Assembly (NCBI GenBank): GCA_010909725.1
Contig: JAACMV010000002.1
Location: 124,001-188,000 of the forward strand
Direction: 5' to 3'
Source of the DNA: Picochlorum sp. 'celeri'
Taxonomy: Eukaryota > Chlorophyta > Trebouxiophyceae
DNA length: 64,000 nt
The notes beneath the pieces are model-generated. The model saw nothing but the letters and a program-made list of their open reading frames with translations, was not told the DNA's origin and ran no database searches. Both the position numbers and the translations under genes were made by a program. Shown piece by piece: positions 31,344-43,600 of this stretch; positions within the stretch are counted from its first letter, which is position 1, and every line of letters starts with the position of its first letter.

Positions 31344-31785
31344 GTCTGTCGCCTGACCAGATGCCTATAATAATAGTCAAAATTGATACAGTGATACGAC
31401 CATTGGCATCAGATAACAACAATAAGACAACGGACCATTATTAATTAATTTATAGTGATGCTTGGTTGTTGATAGGTGCTGTTTCTTCCCTCCTCTCGTC
31501 GCATATATATATGTGATAAATATGCTTGATGAATGGTTTTCTTTTTTTTGCTACTACTATACCATCATCATGACAGCTACACAAAACAGTAGCAAAAAGA
31601 GCGACACCGTGTATCAGAATGCAATTCCTATCAAACGGATCCTTGGATGGGACATTGCTATACCACATAGCGACATGTGTTCTGACTGGATCGTGGCAGC
31701 AGCAGCCATCCAGTGAGAATGGTCTGATGGATGCCATGGGCTACTGAAATATTCAGATTTATTGTTATATATACATTGTAAGGAG
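31344..31785. other. divergent intergenic region, SmD2 / GCN1
   Basis: 442 bases. Short open frames on both strands (31450-31737 minus, 31462-31716 plus) overlap each other and match nothing I recognise. (TA)n-like tracts lie near 31502-31512 and 31766-31775. Promoters for both genes are expected here. Confidence 0.35.
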
Positions 31786-34700
31786 ATGTGGCGTACTCTG
31801 GCTGCTGCTCCGGCGTCAGAAAGGCTGGCAGCCTGGGTGGAGATTGAAACTCAGGTGGAGAGCCAAGGTGGGTGGGTGGGTGGATGCTATTGGGCGGGGC
31901 TGGGGATTATTATATATACTGTGATGATGCATTGTGTATTTTTTATATGGCGCATTGCAGGATGGTGGATGTTTGCGTGTCATGATGACACGTTTGTATG
32001 CAGTATTCCTCTGAGTTTACTGATGATGAGATTGCATGCGCAGGATATGTGGGTGATCATGCGGGTGAGCTGAGCCAGATGCTTGTAGAGACGATGCATG
32101 TGCATCTGCCGAGGCAATGTCAGAAGATTCGGCATTCGATTATTGAACACAGCATCAGGGAGAGCAAGGACTTTGCACAGAGGTTTGCTGTGGAGATGGT
32201 GCAGGGATCCAAGTCGTGTGCGTGTGTTGGGAAATGTAAGTTGTTGTTATGGTGGAGTGCGTGTGTGTTGAGAGTGTGGGGTGCGGATGGAGAGATGGGC
32301 AAGGCTGTGCAAGGGCTGATTGGCATGCAGGAAGCTGTGTTGCAGCATCTCGTAAAGGTCAATCGTGTGCCTATGAAACGTTCTCATAATAGTATTCGTC
32401 TGGTTCTTATGGGACAGCCGTCTTTGTTGGATGCGTACCTGGCGAGGTGTGAATCGTCTGTATCTGGGTCTGCTGGGCTGGTGTGCATGCTTTGGTCTGC
32501 TGTGGCTGTGAGTGGGGCGCTTGATGTGGATGGAGCACGGAAGCGGTTATTGAGTGTCTTTGTTGATAAAATACTGTCGTCGAGGAAGAGTGTGCCTGAT
32601 GGGCATGAGCTGGCGTGCTTTAGGGGTGTGTTGTCAGCAGCAACTCTGGAGGAGTTTGAAACACTGGTGTTGCCTGTTGCGGTGAAGATGGCCAAGAGAT
32701 CTCCAGAGGTGTCCATGGGAATCACCAATTATGCTATTCATGCTGTTCGTATAGATCTGAGTGCGTGCAGTGGTGAGTTTGGTCCTCTCATAATACAGCA
32801 GGCAAAGCATGGGAAAGAGTCTGTGAGGCAGTTGGCACATGAGATGATGGACGCTGTCGTCAGAAAGACTGCCGATGCTGCGGTTATACAGTCATATGCG
32901 AAAGATGTGAGTGATGCCTTAGTGGGAGCGAATGGCGCAAAGCTGAAATCTCCTCAGGAACGTGCTTCAATGGGCCGTGTGCTTGGCTCTATATGTGTGG
33001 CTGGATCCATGGTTGTTCTTCCAGAAGAATTTTCGTCAAGCATGTGTGAGACTCTTTGCGATGCAATTAAAGGAGAAGCGATTGCAGATGCGAAGATTGT
33101 ACTGATAGAAACTCTAGGCAAATGGATTGAAGTGTGTGGCAATAGCCCGCCAGGGTTTTGCCATGTTGCACAGACTGCCATCAAAGGGCCAGAAGCGGTG
33201 CGACGGGCCTTCTTGGGAATGGCAACATCAGTGTGTTGTTCGAATGCAAAGGTTGCGGGTAGTTGTCTGGCTTTTTTGGATGACTTGATACAGCTCATCG
33301 TGGATGGGGTGCAAAAGGCTGCAGGCAGATGGGATGCCATGTTGTCCCTCTCGCAGGTTTTGCAGTGTGGTCAGGTTGTCAGTGATGTTGAACATGCATT
33401 GGAGAATAAAGGCATCTATGATATTTTAAATAGAGAGGAATGTCCATTTCTTAGTGTGGAAGACTTGAAGTCGTTGTCAAAGGAGGACATGCATCATGCA
33501 GTGGATTTTGCACAACGGCTCTTGACAGTTTCGAAAAGGATATCAAAGGCGTACGTTGATAGAGCCTGTACGTGTTTGATCTTTTCTTCTATTCACTATG
33601 ATATAGATGTTAGAAGAAAGGCACAGTGTGCGATCAAGGCGATTGTCAAATCTGATGACACGTGGGAAATCTCCTGGGGTTTGCTGGATAGTTTGTGTGC
33701 ATCGCTTGATGATCCTAGAGTTGGAGATTTTCTGAGCCCCAAGCCTATGGAAATCTTGAAGAGCAACATAGCAGTTCATGAGAGATTTTTAGGAAGTCTC
33801 ATATCGATTGTCCCCGTACAGAATGCGACCAATGTACAGGCAGGTATTGCAGTTGCTGCATGTGTGTTGGCACACCATCACATGGTCAGTGGTGCACGTG
33901 GATACGATTCCGCGTGGCGTACAGTCCGGTCCGGTAGCCCCAATCTTCGAAAAAGTATCGAGGAGAATGTAGATGATTCTTTGGATACTATCTTGGGAAC
34001 AAGATGGGGAGTGTGTTCTATGAGTTGTGATCTTCAAACTGCAGCATTCCATGCACTCAAGTCCTTGGGTGCAATGTCCGGAAAGGTGCTCTTTGATCAA
34101 TTTCTGGATAGGATGAACGTAAAACTCGACCCAACCAAGCATGATTCATTGTCGGCGAGAGAGATTCGCATATATGCAACCCCGTTTGGTAGACTTTCAA
34201 ATGAATCTGAGGATGGGGGACTCATTCCTGCTGAACTTATGGAGGAAATGCTTGCAGATAAATCGTCATTAGAGGCCCCCACGTTTGAGCCATCATTGGA
34301 ATACTCTATTTCATTCAGAGATGAATCTCTGGTGGAGGATTCGTCAATGAAAGGCAAGAAAGAAGATCCAGCAGCTGCAGCTAGAAGGAAACAAATAGCA
34401 CAGGAAGCTGAAATTCGCCTGGAAGTGGTACAGTTGAGGGAGACTCTCTCAACGTATCTTCTTGCATTGGGTAACTTTGCCTCTGGAGCGAAGGGTGAAG
34501 TCCAATCGCGGCTCATTGGTGTGGCTGAACCATGCCTTCGATTCCTGGCTTCACCTTTGCTTGGGGCATCGTCAGCTCTGCAGTGTTTGAACCTAATAGT
34601 ATCTTGTCTGCCAGGCTTGATTGGAAGGCATCACTCTGTCTTATCTACTAGTCTATATTTGATTGCGAGAGAAGAGTCTAGGCCAGTACCTAACTATGAT

Positions 34701-37700
34701 TATCTGGCCACTAATTCGTTCGTATCCAAAGCAGCTTGCATTCTGATATCAGCAACAGGAGGATCCCCGCCATTTGGTGACAAGCCTGCAGTGAAGGGAA
34801 CAATGTCCCTGTCGCCCCAAACGTATTCATTCTTCTTCCCTATTCCCAAATCAATTTTAAGGTGCGTGTTTCCGAGTGCGCAGTTTGACTATATATGCTG
34901 GCATGACCTCAATATACTTTTTATACAATCTGCAGATCAAATAGGCCAACAGAACTACATCAGAGTCTTTTGGAGTATGTCGAACTCCATGCAAATGTTC
35001 AGAATCAAACGATATCCATAATGGAAGAATCTAGGCTCATATTTCATGTGCTTGAGGTCGTTCCAGCATTCAGAGCATTGGCACAAGAGCTTTTGACCAA
35101 ATTCTGTGTGGAGGGCGATGATCCTTCAACTATCTTTGAAGCAGTTATTCAGGGAGTTTTGCTCTCACAATCATCTTCTCGCCTTGCAGCACTTACGTCT
35201 ATAGAAAAGGCATTAGATAGATTGTCGAGTGCAAAGATTGCAGAGCCATCCCTTGCCCTGACGTGGATTGCTGCAAATGATGTGGCATCAGAACCATGTG
35301 ATTTAGGCAAAATCGTCTGGGAAGCGGTAAATAGGGAGCCTTCCCTCGATCTGGTGAAGGAAGTTTTGAAGCATTGCTCGAATGAATTTCATGATGTTCG
35401 CAAATCAGCCTGCAAAGCCCTTGGCAATCTAGTATGCATCTTGAAATCTACTCACCCAGGGATTGAGAACACGACGCTCTTATCAGTCACCTCTGATTTA
35501 TACTCACGCAAAACTTTAATTCGCAAGAGAATCGGGGCTGCAGAAGCTCTCTCTGCGCTTGGCCCAGCTTTGGGAAAAAGTGAGACGTTTGCATCACTTG
35601 AATTTTTGTTGTCGTCTGGATTCCTTGATCCAGATGCTGGAGTCAGGGATTTGATGATGACAGCAGGTGTTTCAATCATTGATGCTGCTGGTGAAAGCAG
35701 TGCTGAAGCGATTTTGCCAGTGTTTGAGAAGTATTTAGATAAGCCAACCGACGATAGTCTCTCAGAAAGTGAATATGATAATGTCAGACTCGGTTCAGTT
35801 GTTTGCATAGCAGCTGCTGCTCAGCACTTGGATCCTGAGAACCCAAAGGTTGTGTCAATTGTGGAAATACTACTGGATGTGTTGCGCACTCCATCAGAGT
35901 CTGTTCAAAAGTCAGTATCGGATAGGCTTCCTCCTCTCATCAAGTCGCTGGGTAAAACCAACAAGTCGTACGTCGAGGACACCGTATCAAAACTACTTCA
36001 CAACTGTTTAGAAGGTGAGACGTATGGCGACAGGAGGGGAGGTGCGTATGGCTTGTCTGGCTGCGTGAAAGGGCTTGGTTTGTCGAGTTTACGGGCATAT
36101 GGCATCATGGAGGCTTTGAAAACTGGTGTTGAAAACAAAAAGGACCAAAAGTCAAGAGAGGGGGCTCTAATTGCCTTTGAATGTTTGTCTAGCAAATTGG
36201 GAAGATTATTTGAGCCGTATGTGATTCAAATATTGCCTATGCTGCTATCATCACTCGGAGATGGCAAAGTTGAGGTGAGAGAGGCAGCAGATGCTGCATC
36301 CCGAGTTATAATGTCCCAGCTGACTGCCCAAGGTGTGAAGTTGGTTTTACCTTCATTACTTGGTGGAGCAGAGGAGAAGCAATGGAGAGCAAAGCAAGGC
36401 TCCATACAACTTCTTGGCTCAATGGCATACTGTGCACCAAAGCAATTGTCTTCCTGCTTGCCTCAGATTGTACCAGTTTTGGGAGAGGCATTAGCAGACC
36501 CTCACCCCAAGGTTTCTTCAGCAGCAAAAGATGCCATGGACGAAGTGGGATCAGTAATTAAGAACCCAGAGATTGCAAAACTTGTTCCAGTTCTCATGTC
36601 AGCCCTCGCAGATCCAAACAAATACAACAAAAAGGCATTGGATACACTTCTAAGTACAATTTTCGTGAACACGGTAGATTCTGCATCATTAGTACGTCTT
36701 TTAGGGTGGCTGGTTGTTGTCGGATTTCACATGAAACTATACTGACCCCATTTTTTTTTGTAGGCTCTTATTATTCCAGTTGTTCACAGGGGTCTCAAGG
36801 ACAGATCTGGAGATATTAAAAAGAGGGCAGCTAGAATCGTAGGCAATCTTTGCACTCTGATGAATGATCCAAAAGACATGTCTCCGTACTTGCCGAGCCT
36901 TATGCCCGAGTTAAAGGATGCCTTGATTGATCCACTGCCAGAAGTTCGAGGAGCTGCAGCAAAGGCCTTGGGTTCCCTCACAAAAGGTATGGCTGGTCTA
37001 GAGGCAACTACTGCTGTCGACATCACACCTTGGCTCCTGGAGACAATGAGATCTGAAAATTCATCAGTAGAAAGAAGTGGAGCTGCGCAAGGCCTTGCAG
37101 AGGTATTGGCAGTCAAAGGTCCAACCTTACTGGATGAAATTCTACCAAGAATATTTGAAGATAGCAGTTCCAGGTCTGCGGCCACCCGTGAGGGAAGCAT
37201 TACATTATTCAAGTATCTACCACATTGCATGCCTGACGAATTCCAAAAATATCTGCCTGATATGTTGCCATGTGTGTTGGGTGGTTTGGCAGATGAGTCT
37301 GAGGGTGTTCGAGAGGCTTCGTTTGCTGCTGGCTCCGTGGCTGTGGACTTGTATGCAAAGTCATCCCTACCCCTTGTTCTTCCTGCCGTGGAATTAGGAG
37401 CAGCAGATGCTAACTGGAGAATAAGACAGTCTTCTGTGGAACTTTTAGGGGATCTTCTGTTCAAAGTAGCAGGGACTAGCGGTAGAATACAGCAGGACCT
37501 GCATGATGAAGAGGGTGAGGGCATATCTGTGGAAGCCCATGGACAGGCAATCATTGAAGTTCTAGGACTAGAAAGGTATGATTGGTTCTTATAAAGGCTT
37601 CAAATACTGATAATCAACTAATGTTTCTATTGTTTCAATCATTTACAGGAGGAATGACGTGTTAGCCAGGCTCTATCTTGCACGAACTGATGTTGCATAT

Positions 37701-40073
37701 ACTGTTAGATCTGCGGCCCTCCACGTCTGGAAAACTATCGTCACCAATACACCCAAGACGCTCGTGGAGATTTTACCAATTCTGATGACACGGGTAATAT
37801 CGGGTCTTTCTGGTGATGGAGAAGAACAAAGAATATCGGCCGGCCAATGCTTGGGGGAACTCGTCAAGAAACTTGGCGAGCGCGTCCTGCCCCAAATAGT
37901 ACCAATCCTGATCGATGGAGCACATGCCGAGGATCCACTTACGAGGGTTGGAGTTTGCAATGGAATCAGAGAAGTGGCATCCAATGCATCAAAGACCCAG
38001 CTTGCGGAGCATATGGCAGACCTGTTGACAGAAATTCAGAGACTGTTGTGTGATGAAGATGAGAGAGTTCGCCAAGCGGCCGGAGGGGCCCTGGAAATTA
38101 TGTTCAAAACAGGAGGTGGATCAGCGGCAGAATATGTCATTCCATCCTTACTTTCAGGTCTCCATGGTAGCGAGGAGAAAGCTAACAAGTCACTTGAAGG
38201 TCTCAGAGTTGTCTTGGGCGTTAGACCTCAGCTTTTGAGCGCAATGGTTCCAAAGCTTGTGGAGCCCCCAATGTCACAAACAGACGTCGTTGCCTTGGGT
38301 GCACTCTCAGAAGTCGCAGGAGGTTCAATTCATACCTTTTTGTCCAAAATACTGCCGCCGCTCTTCCGCCTGATGGAAGAACACGATGAAATGGTAGAAG
38401 CAACAACCAAGACATTGCTATCTGTCTCAACATCTGTTGAAGAAGACGGACTGCACTTGCTCATCTCACAAATCAATAGAGGGTTTGACACACCAGATAC
38501 AGTATATGGATCATGTGTTGCCGTGCGGCTTTTCTGTAGGAACACCAGCCTTGACTTCCAGGAACATATTGGTAGTCTTTTGAGTACTCTGGTGCCTCTC
38601 TTGGCAGATGATTCTTCCGAGAAGAACCTCATGGCCGCGTGGGAAGCCTTATCTGCTGTGACAGGATCTATTCCAAAGGAAATGGCGCCATCATTTGTCA
38701 GAGCATTGAAGGACGCCGTGGCTTCTGCGAAAGACAGGGCCATTCGGTTGAGAGCTAAAGCAGGCAGTGCAGGAGATGTCACTCTCCCCGGGCTTGTCTT
38801 GCCAAAGGCTCTATCTCCATTCATCCCTATCTATCTCCAAGGTGTACTTCAGGGATCAAGTGCAGAGCTTCGAGAATTGGCAGCTGAGGGCATTGGTGAG
38901 CTCGTTGAACTCACAGACGCTGCCACCCTCAAGCCATTTGTGATTCAAATAACAGGCCCCCTCATCAGAATTGTTGGTGATCGCTTCCCGCCTCAAACAA
39001 AGACAGCGATATTGCGCACAATGGGAATAATGATGGAAAAGGGAGGTGTTGCACTGAGGCCATTTATTCCCCAGCTTCAGACGACATTTGTTAAATGCCT
39101 GCCAGATGCATCTCGGGATGTGAGGCTGCAAGGAGCAGCCAACTTGGGCACATTATCACGAATGGCGCCTCGTCTGGACCAGCTTGTCTCGGATATTTCA
39201 TCAAATTGTATCTCTGCAGAAATAACACAGAAGGAAGCCTATTTGTGCGCTCTTGCTGCTATTCTGGAGGAATCAGGGGATAAACTCAAGGATGAGACAC
39301 AGGACAAGGTTTCAGAAGCCATTGTTGAAGGAGCAACCACAGCTATCGATATGGAGCAGGAGAATACCATCAAAGCAGCTGCCAAAGCACTTGGAAAGTA
39401 CTCTTTACACTGCTCAGACTCTGAATTCGATCGTATCATGCATTATGAGGGATTCGGCCCACTCCATCTCCCAGACACGAGCCTTGGATCCAGACTCTGC
39501 ACAGCACTCCTTGCCTCCGACGTTGCACGGATCGCTTCGAGTAGGCTGCAAAAAGATACAACACTTCCTGCATTCCTCAAAACAATCACTGCGCTATCAA
39601 AGGATGTGTCTGTGGATGTTCGAATGACTGCAGCAATCAGTGCAGGCCGAGTCGTCATTTCAGAAATCCGGGCCTCTTCTCAGGATACCTCGGAGTCTTT
39701 ATCTCAAATAATCAACATCATCGTGGCTCATTTGGGTCCAGACCAGCACGTGGAGGTACAGAAGCAGGCATTATCTGTATTACGAGGCATTGCCTCTGAA
39801 TCCCCCACTGCCTTGGAGCCATACTTTGTCTCCCTCATTCCAACAGTCATTTCCACCACCAAGGAAAGCACAGGGGTTACGAAACTAGCAGCAGAAAGAA
39901 CCTTGGCCAAAGTACTGCAGTTACAATCAGGAGACACACTCGCCACTGCCTACCTGGCCACGCCAAACATAGGGCCAGTAGCTAAACAAACATTAAACGA
40001 GTCCTACCTACGCCGCCTTGTCAGAATCAGTGACACTGATGTGGATGACTTGATCGATTATACCATCATGTAA
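31786..40073 (+). CDS. GCN1: translational activator GCN1 (HEAT-repeat, eEF3-like)
   Basis: A ribosome-bound scaffold that senses stalled or collided ribosomes and activates the eIF2alpha kinase GCN2. Exons: 31786-31854 (tentative), 32004-34861, 34936-36691, 36764-37575 and 37649-40073; the three firm introns are 72-74 bp. The product is about 2639 residues, the usual size. Almost all is HEAT repeats. The central eEF3-like part is well conserved: YGDRRGGAYGLSGCVKGLGL, KDQKSREGALIAFECLS, KQWRAKQGSIQLLGSMAYCAPKQL, then KAIDTLL-like and LYLARTDVAYTVRSAALHVWK. Exon 1 is uncertain: the pairing CAG|GTGGAG with TATGCAG at 32003, or AAG|GTGGGT (31863) with GCGCAG at 32042, are both in frame. It lies 231 bp upstream of the bestrophin start, on the same strand. 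Confidence 0.93.
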
Positions 40074-40304
40074 TGATACTTCGCCATACAATTGTCGATC
40101 CATTGATGCATGATACATCAAAATATCCAAACAAGGGCAATGCTCAAGTATCATTTTGGAGCATGCCGGTGTATTGCCTTATGCCAAAAGGTGGCAAAAT
40201 TAATTTGACACGAAAACCCCATTCGTCGATGAAAGATACGCAGGCCATTTTTCAAAAGAAATGAAATGATATATGTTGTACCTCTGTTCAGTTGATGCCC
40301 TCTC

Positions 40305-41375
40305 ATGGAAACGAGCTCGTCTCCAGAGGACGACCTTGGGGGGAGTTTTACCTATGGAAGGTGGTACGATCCCACGGCTCCCCGGATAGGGAAGAGACTG
40401 TGGAATTTTGAAGTTGAAATGAAAGACTCTGGGGGCAATTTCACATACAGTGACTGGAGAAGGCACCAATCGTGGCTGAGATATCTCCTCCGACCCGTCC
40501 CATTGTGTCGCTCGCTGTATCAGGAGCTTCCGCTGCTGCTCATGGTGACGGCTGTCACTGTGTTTGCGGGTCTTTATTATGATTTGCTACAATCGAAGCG
40601 TGAGGGTTGGCTAGTTCTCGTCAGTTCCCGGTACTTTCTTCCGTACTATTACCTGAGTGTGCCTCTGTCCTTGTTGCTCGTTTTCAAAACCAATACGTGT
40701 TTTGATAGATGGTGGGAAGCTCGAACAAACCTTGGTGAGCAGCAGAATCATCTCAGGAATGCTGCCAGATTAACGTGCGCTTGGATTTGGCCCCAGGCAC
40801 CAGAACTAGCATCTCATATTGTACGTTTGATGTCAGTCCTGGCACCTGCCTCAGGTGCCTGGTTCTTGCACGATGTCGATGTGTTGCTCAAGCATGCAGA
40901 CGCATTGTCTCCAAATGAGTTGCGTTACGTGATTGAATCTGACCAACCTCCAGTCGCAGTTGGGGCGATGATATCACAATACTTGAAAATGTCATCCCTG
41001 GACAGGTTTGAGAGGATTGCCATAGAGGACGAGTTGGGAAAATTCATGAACACCTTGGGTGCTTTAAATCGTTTGTCAACGATGCCTATATATCTGTCAT
41101 ACAGTAGAAACTGCGTGAGGAATACCATGTGGTTTCTGTTTGGATTGCCATTTGCATTGTGGGAGAGTATGAGCTGGATGACACTTGTTGCTGTGATTGG
41201 AACAACAGTATTGCTTGCGAGCATAGAAAATATAGGGACGCAGATTGAACAACCTCTTTTAGTGCTTCCAGTAGAGAGAATAACTGGAAACACCCGGCGA
41301 CATGTTGAGGCGACACTCAACTCAGCCTTGCACCTTGGTCCACCCATCACCAAGGTACACACGACAAATAAATAA
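40305..41375 (+). CDS. bestrophin-like anion channel (UPF0187 / VCCN type)
   Basis: 356 residues, single exon. A pentameric anion channel family; plant and algal members sit in thylakoids and tune the proton motive force or bicarbonate supply. Conserved: RYFLPYYYLSVPLSLLLVFKTNTCFDRWWEAR, with the RWWEAR-type signature, LGALNRLSTMPIYLSYSRN, the helix FLFGLPFALW, and ENIGTQIEQPLLVLPVERI near the end, the intracellular gate region of the UPF0187 proteins. Hydrophobic segments fit four membrane helices. The N-terminal about 60 residues are polar and acidic and do not look like a clear plastid transit peptide, so location is open. Confidence 0.88.
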   Translation: METSSSPEDDLGGSFTYGRWYDPTAPRIGKRLWNFEVEMKDSGGNFTYSDWRRHQSWLRYLLRPVPLCRSLYQELPLLLMVTAVTVFAGLYYDLLQSKREGWLVLVSSRYFLPYYYLSVPLSLLLVFKTNTCFDRWWEARTNLGEQQNHLRNAARLTCAWIWPQAPELASHIVRLMSVLAPASGAWFLHDVDVLLKHADALSPNELRYVIESDQPPVAVGAMISQYLKMSSLDRFERIAIEDELGKFMNTLGALNRLSTMPIYLSYSRNCVRNTMWFLFGLPFALWESMSWMTLVAVIGTTVLLASIENIGTQIEQPLLVLPVERITGNTRRHVEATLNSALHLGPPITKVHTTNK

Positions 41376-41430
41376 CCAGGATTTCAAACATTAATAATTA
41401 CATCAATAGACAACAGTATAGTATTAATTA

Positions 41431-41862
41431 TTAATCCATAACCTCTGCCAGCAATTCCTCCTCTTCAATCACTCGCACACTCACATCACTCTCTGGAATG
41501 GAAATGCACAGCAACGCATACCCCTTCTCCTGTACATCATCCCTCAACATACCAGCAGACTGATCCACCTCCCCAGAGGTAATCTTCGCAGCACAATTCA
41601 TACACACACCCAGTTTGCAATCATGGGGCATATCAAGCCCCTGATCCAGGGCAACAGACAAGATGCTCTCTCCCTCTGGAACGTCCAAGGTGGTCACGTC
41701 ACCATTCTGCATCTGCAGGTCAACCTTATACGAACTCCTTGTCTGAACAGCCAGACGAGTAGTAACATTCTTTCGCATCGCCATACTATCAGGGAAGCGT
41801 CTCCCAGGTCCACCAGACATTAATCCCATTGAAGTCTTCTCCAATGCCGCCACGGACATCAT
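41431..41862 (-). CDS. plant-type [2Fe-2S] ferredoxin with transit-peptide-like leader
   Basis: 143 residues. An electron carrier with one [2Fe-2S] cluster bound by Cys82, Cys87, Cys90 and Cys119 (spacing C-x4-C-x2-C-x28-C), in the context PHDCKLGVCMNCAAKITSG and GYALLCISIP. The N-terminal about 40 residues (MMSVAALEKTSMGLMSGGPG...) are rich in Ser, Met and Arg with few acids, compatible with a plastid transit peptide. The cluster loop reads KLGVCMNC rather than RAGSCSSC of photosynthetic ferredoxin, which is closer to the FdC-type or specialised ferredoxins, so a role distinct from the main photosystem I acceptor is likely. It converges with the bestrophin gene, 55 bp apart. Confidence 0.88.
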   Translation of the reverse strand: MMSVAALEKTSMGLMSGGPGRRFPDSMAMRKNVTTRLAVQTRSSYKVDLQMQNGDVTTLDVPEGESILSVALDQGLDMPHDCKLGVCMNCAAKITSGEVDQSAGMLRDDVQEKGYALLCISIPESDVSVRVIEEEELLAEVMD

Positions 41863-42117
41863 CCTTCTCCTTGTATTTTTTCTCTAATCCGATTACTACA
41901 GTTGAAAATGAAAATAATAATAAAAATATCGTATTGTATGACGCAATCGGGTGGATTGCACAACCTGTGAACAGCCGTTCGCCCGAGGACCTCATCCAGA
42001 TAGACTGCCGCAGTCTCAGCTAGCTGTGCGTGCATATTAAAACAATAAAAAAGGTCTGGGCACAACACACACAAGAGGCAAGTTCCATGGTACAATTTCC
42101 ATTCGTTCATTCAATGG

Positions 42118-42135
42118 TGGTGTTGAATAACACCA
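42118..42135 (-). terminator. histone 3'-end hairpin, H2A
   Basis: Reading on the minus strand: TGGTGTT-ATTC-AACACCA, a 7-bp stem with a 4-nt loop, 56 nt after the H2A stop, followed by CCACCATT. It is the same as the H2B and H3 hairpins and should be the processing or stability signal of a replication-dependent histone mRNA. Confidence 0.8.
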
Positions 42136-42191
42136 GTTGTTTTGATAGTTTGATGCTGTAGTGATACTACTACAGTCCATGAGTGGATCAT

Positions 42192-42587
42192 TTAAAACTC
42201 CTGAGACATGGATCCAGACTTCTTTCCACTCTTCTTTGGGAGAAGAACTGCGTGGATGTTTGGCAACACACCTCCCTCGGCAATGGTGACACCAGCCAAG
42301 AGCTTGCTCAACTCCTCATCGTTTCTGACAGCAAGCTGAATGTGCCTTGGCACAATTCTGGTCTTCTTGTTGTCACGAGCAGCGTTACCTGCAAGCTCGA
42401 GAACCTCAGCAGCCAAGTACTCGAGGACGGCAGCAAGGTACACTGGGGCACCAGCTCCAATTCTCTCAGCATAGCGTCCCTTCTTGAGGTATCTGGCCAC
42501 ACGACCAACTGGGAACTGAAGCCCAGCCTTGGCTGACTTGGTCATAGACTTCTTGCCAGAAGACTTTCCTTTTCCACGTCCAGACAT
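42192..42587 (-). CDS. histone H2A, H2A.X type (C-terminal SQEF)
   Basis: 131 residues. The histone-fold body is typical: [72 protein letters not shown], and docking region [20 protein letters not shown]. The tail ends [10 protein letters not shown]: the SQ(E/D)-hydrophobic motif that defines H2A.X, whose Ser is phosphorylated by ATM/ATR-like kinases at double-strand breaks. It is intronless and carries the histone 3' hairpin, so it looks like a bulk S-phase H2A as well. It is divergently paired with H2B. No other H2A is in the window. Confidence 0.96.
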   Translation of the reverse strand: MSGRGKGKSSGKKSMTKSAKAGLQFPVGRVARYLKKGRYAERIGAGAPVYLAAVLEYLAAEVLELAGNAARDNKKTRIVPRHIQLAVRNDEELSKLLAGVTIAEGGVLPNIHAVLLPKKSGKKSGSMSQEF

Positions 42588-42897
42588 GATGTTGTGTTAT
42601 TGGTTGGTACAAAAACAAGAGATAAAAATGTATTCAATAGTTTTAGAATGTTTGTGTTGGTATGGCTGCGGCATTATTTCTAACCAGACCTCGACACCGT
42701 CGCATGGGAACAAGGCCTCGGAGGCCAAGGATGGGGTAGACCCAGATAATTAACTTATCTGGGATTGATGTCATCGTCGAACGCAGAGCCCCTCGTCACC
42801 ATTTCATGGCCACTTTTCCATTCAATTAGCGAGCTATCTGTGACAAGACATTGTGAAATAATAATAATCACTCAGTGAATCACAAATATCAATTACA
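42588..42897. promoter_or_regulatory. bidirectional H2A/H2B promoter
   Basis: 310 bases between the divergent starts. Visible symmetrical elements: GGCCTC-G-GAGGCC (42717-42725 region), and a 9-bp inverted repeat CCCAGATAA/TTATCTGGG with a 5-nt centre at 42741-42763. Which of these drive transcription is not shown by sequence alone. Confidence 0.5.
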
Positions 42898-43329
42898 ATG
42901 GCTCCAACATCTGCTAAGAAACCAGGAAAGACCGTCAAGGACGGAAAGAAGGCCAAGAAGTCAGTGGAGAGCTACAAGCTCTACATCTTCAAGGTGCTCA
43001 AGCAGGTGCACCCAGACACTGGAATCTCTTCCAAGGCCATGGCCATCTTGAACTCTTTCATTGCTGACCAGTTCGAGAAGATTGCCTCCCAGGCTGCTCA
43101 GGTAGGTGAAGGAAGATTTCACATCAATGAATGACATTCTCAACTGAACAGTCCTCTGACATACATGTTATATTATATACATCTGATGCAGTTGTCTCGT
43201 GTCAACAAGAAGCCAACCTTGACATCCCGCGAAATCCAGACCGCTGTGCGCTTGGTCCTCCCAGGAGAGCTTGCCAAGCATGCCGTGTCTGAGGGAACCA
43301 AGGCTGTGACCAAGTTCACCTCTGCCTAA
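42898..43329 (+). CDS. histone H2B, with one intron
   Basis: Two exons, 42898-43101 and 43192-43329, flank a 90-bp intron (GTAGGT...GATGCAG); joined product 113 residues. The N-tail is short and basic ([20 protein letters not shown]), then [31 protein letters not shown] and the C-terminal half [36 protein letters not shown], which includes the conserved ubiquitination Lys in AVTKFTS. The intron splits the histone fold after QAAQ. A histone hairpin lies 25 nt downstream of the stop. Introns are unusual in hairpin-ended histone genes; the splice is required because reading through gives a stop within 14 codons. Confidence 0.95.
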
Positions 43330-43354
43330 GCGCATTGCTGAAATATATACATAC

Positions 43355-43372
43355 TGGTGTTATTCAACACCA
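43355..43372 (+). terminator. histone 3'-end hairpin, H2B
   Basis: TGGTGTT-ATTC-AACACCA, 7-bp stem and 4-nt loop, 25 nt after the H2B stop; followed by CCACCAT. Identical to the H2A and H3 elements. Confidence 0.82.
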
Positions 43373-43600
43373 CCATATCAACAATTGGAATGCAACTCGA
43401 TACACTGTTTAAGCTTCTCCTTACTTCATGAAGTACAATAATAATGGCCACTCTTCACTTCTTTGTATCATGTACTAGACATACATTCATTATTCTTATT
43501 TTTGTGAGAAACAACATACATCTAATATATAATATATAGAGCCTACTGTGTGACACAAGCAAAGAAGAAGAACAGCAATTTCCAAATGCGTGTATAATGG

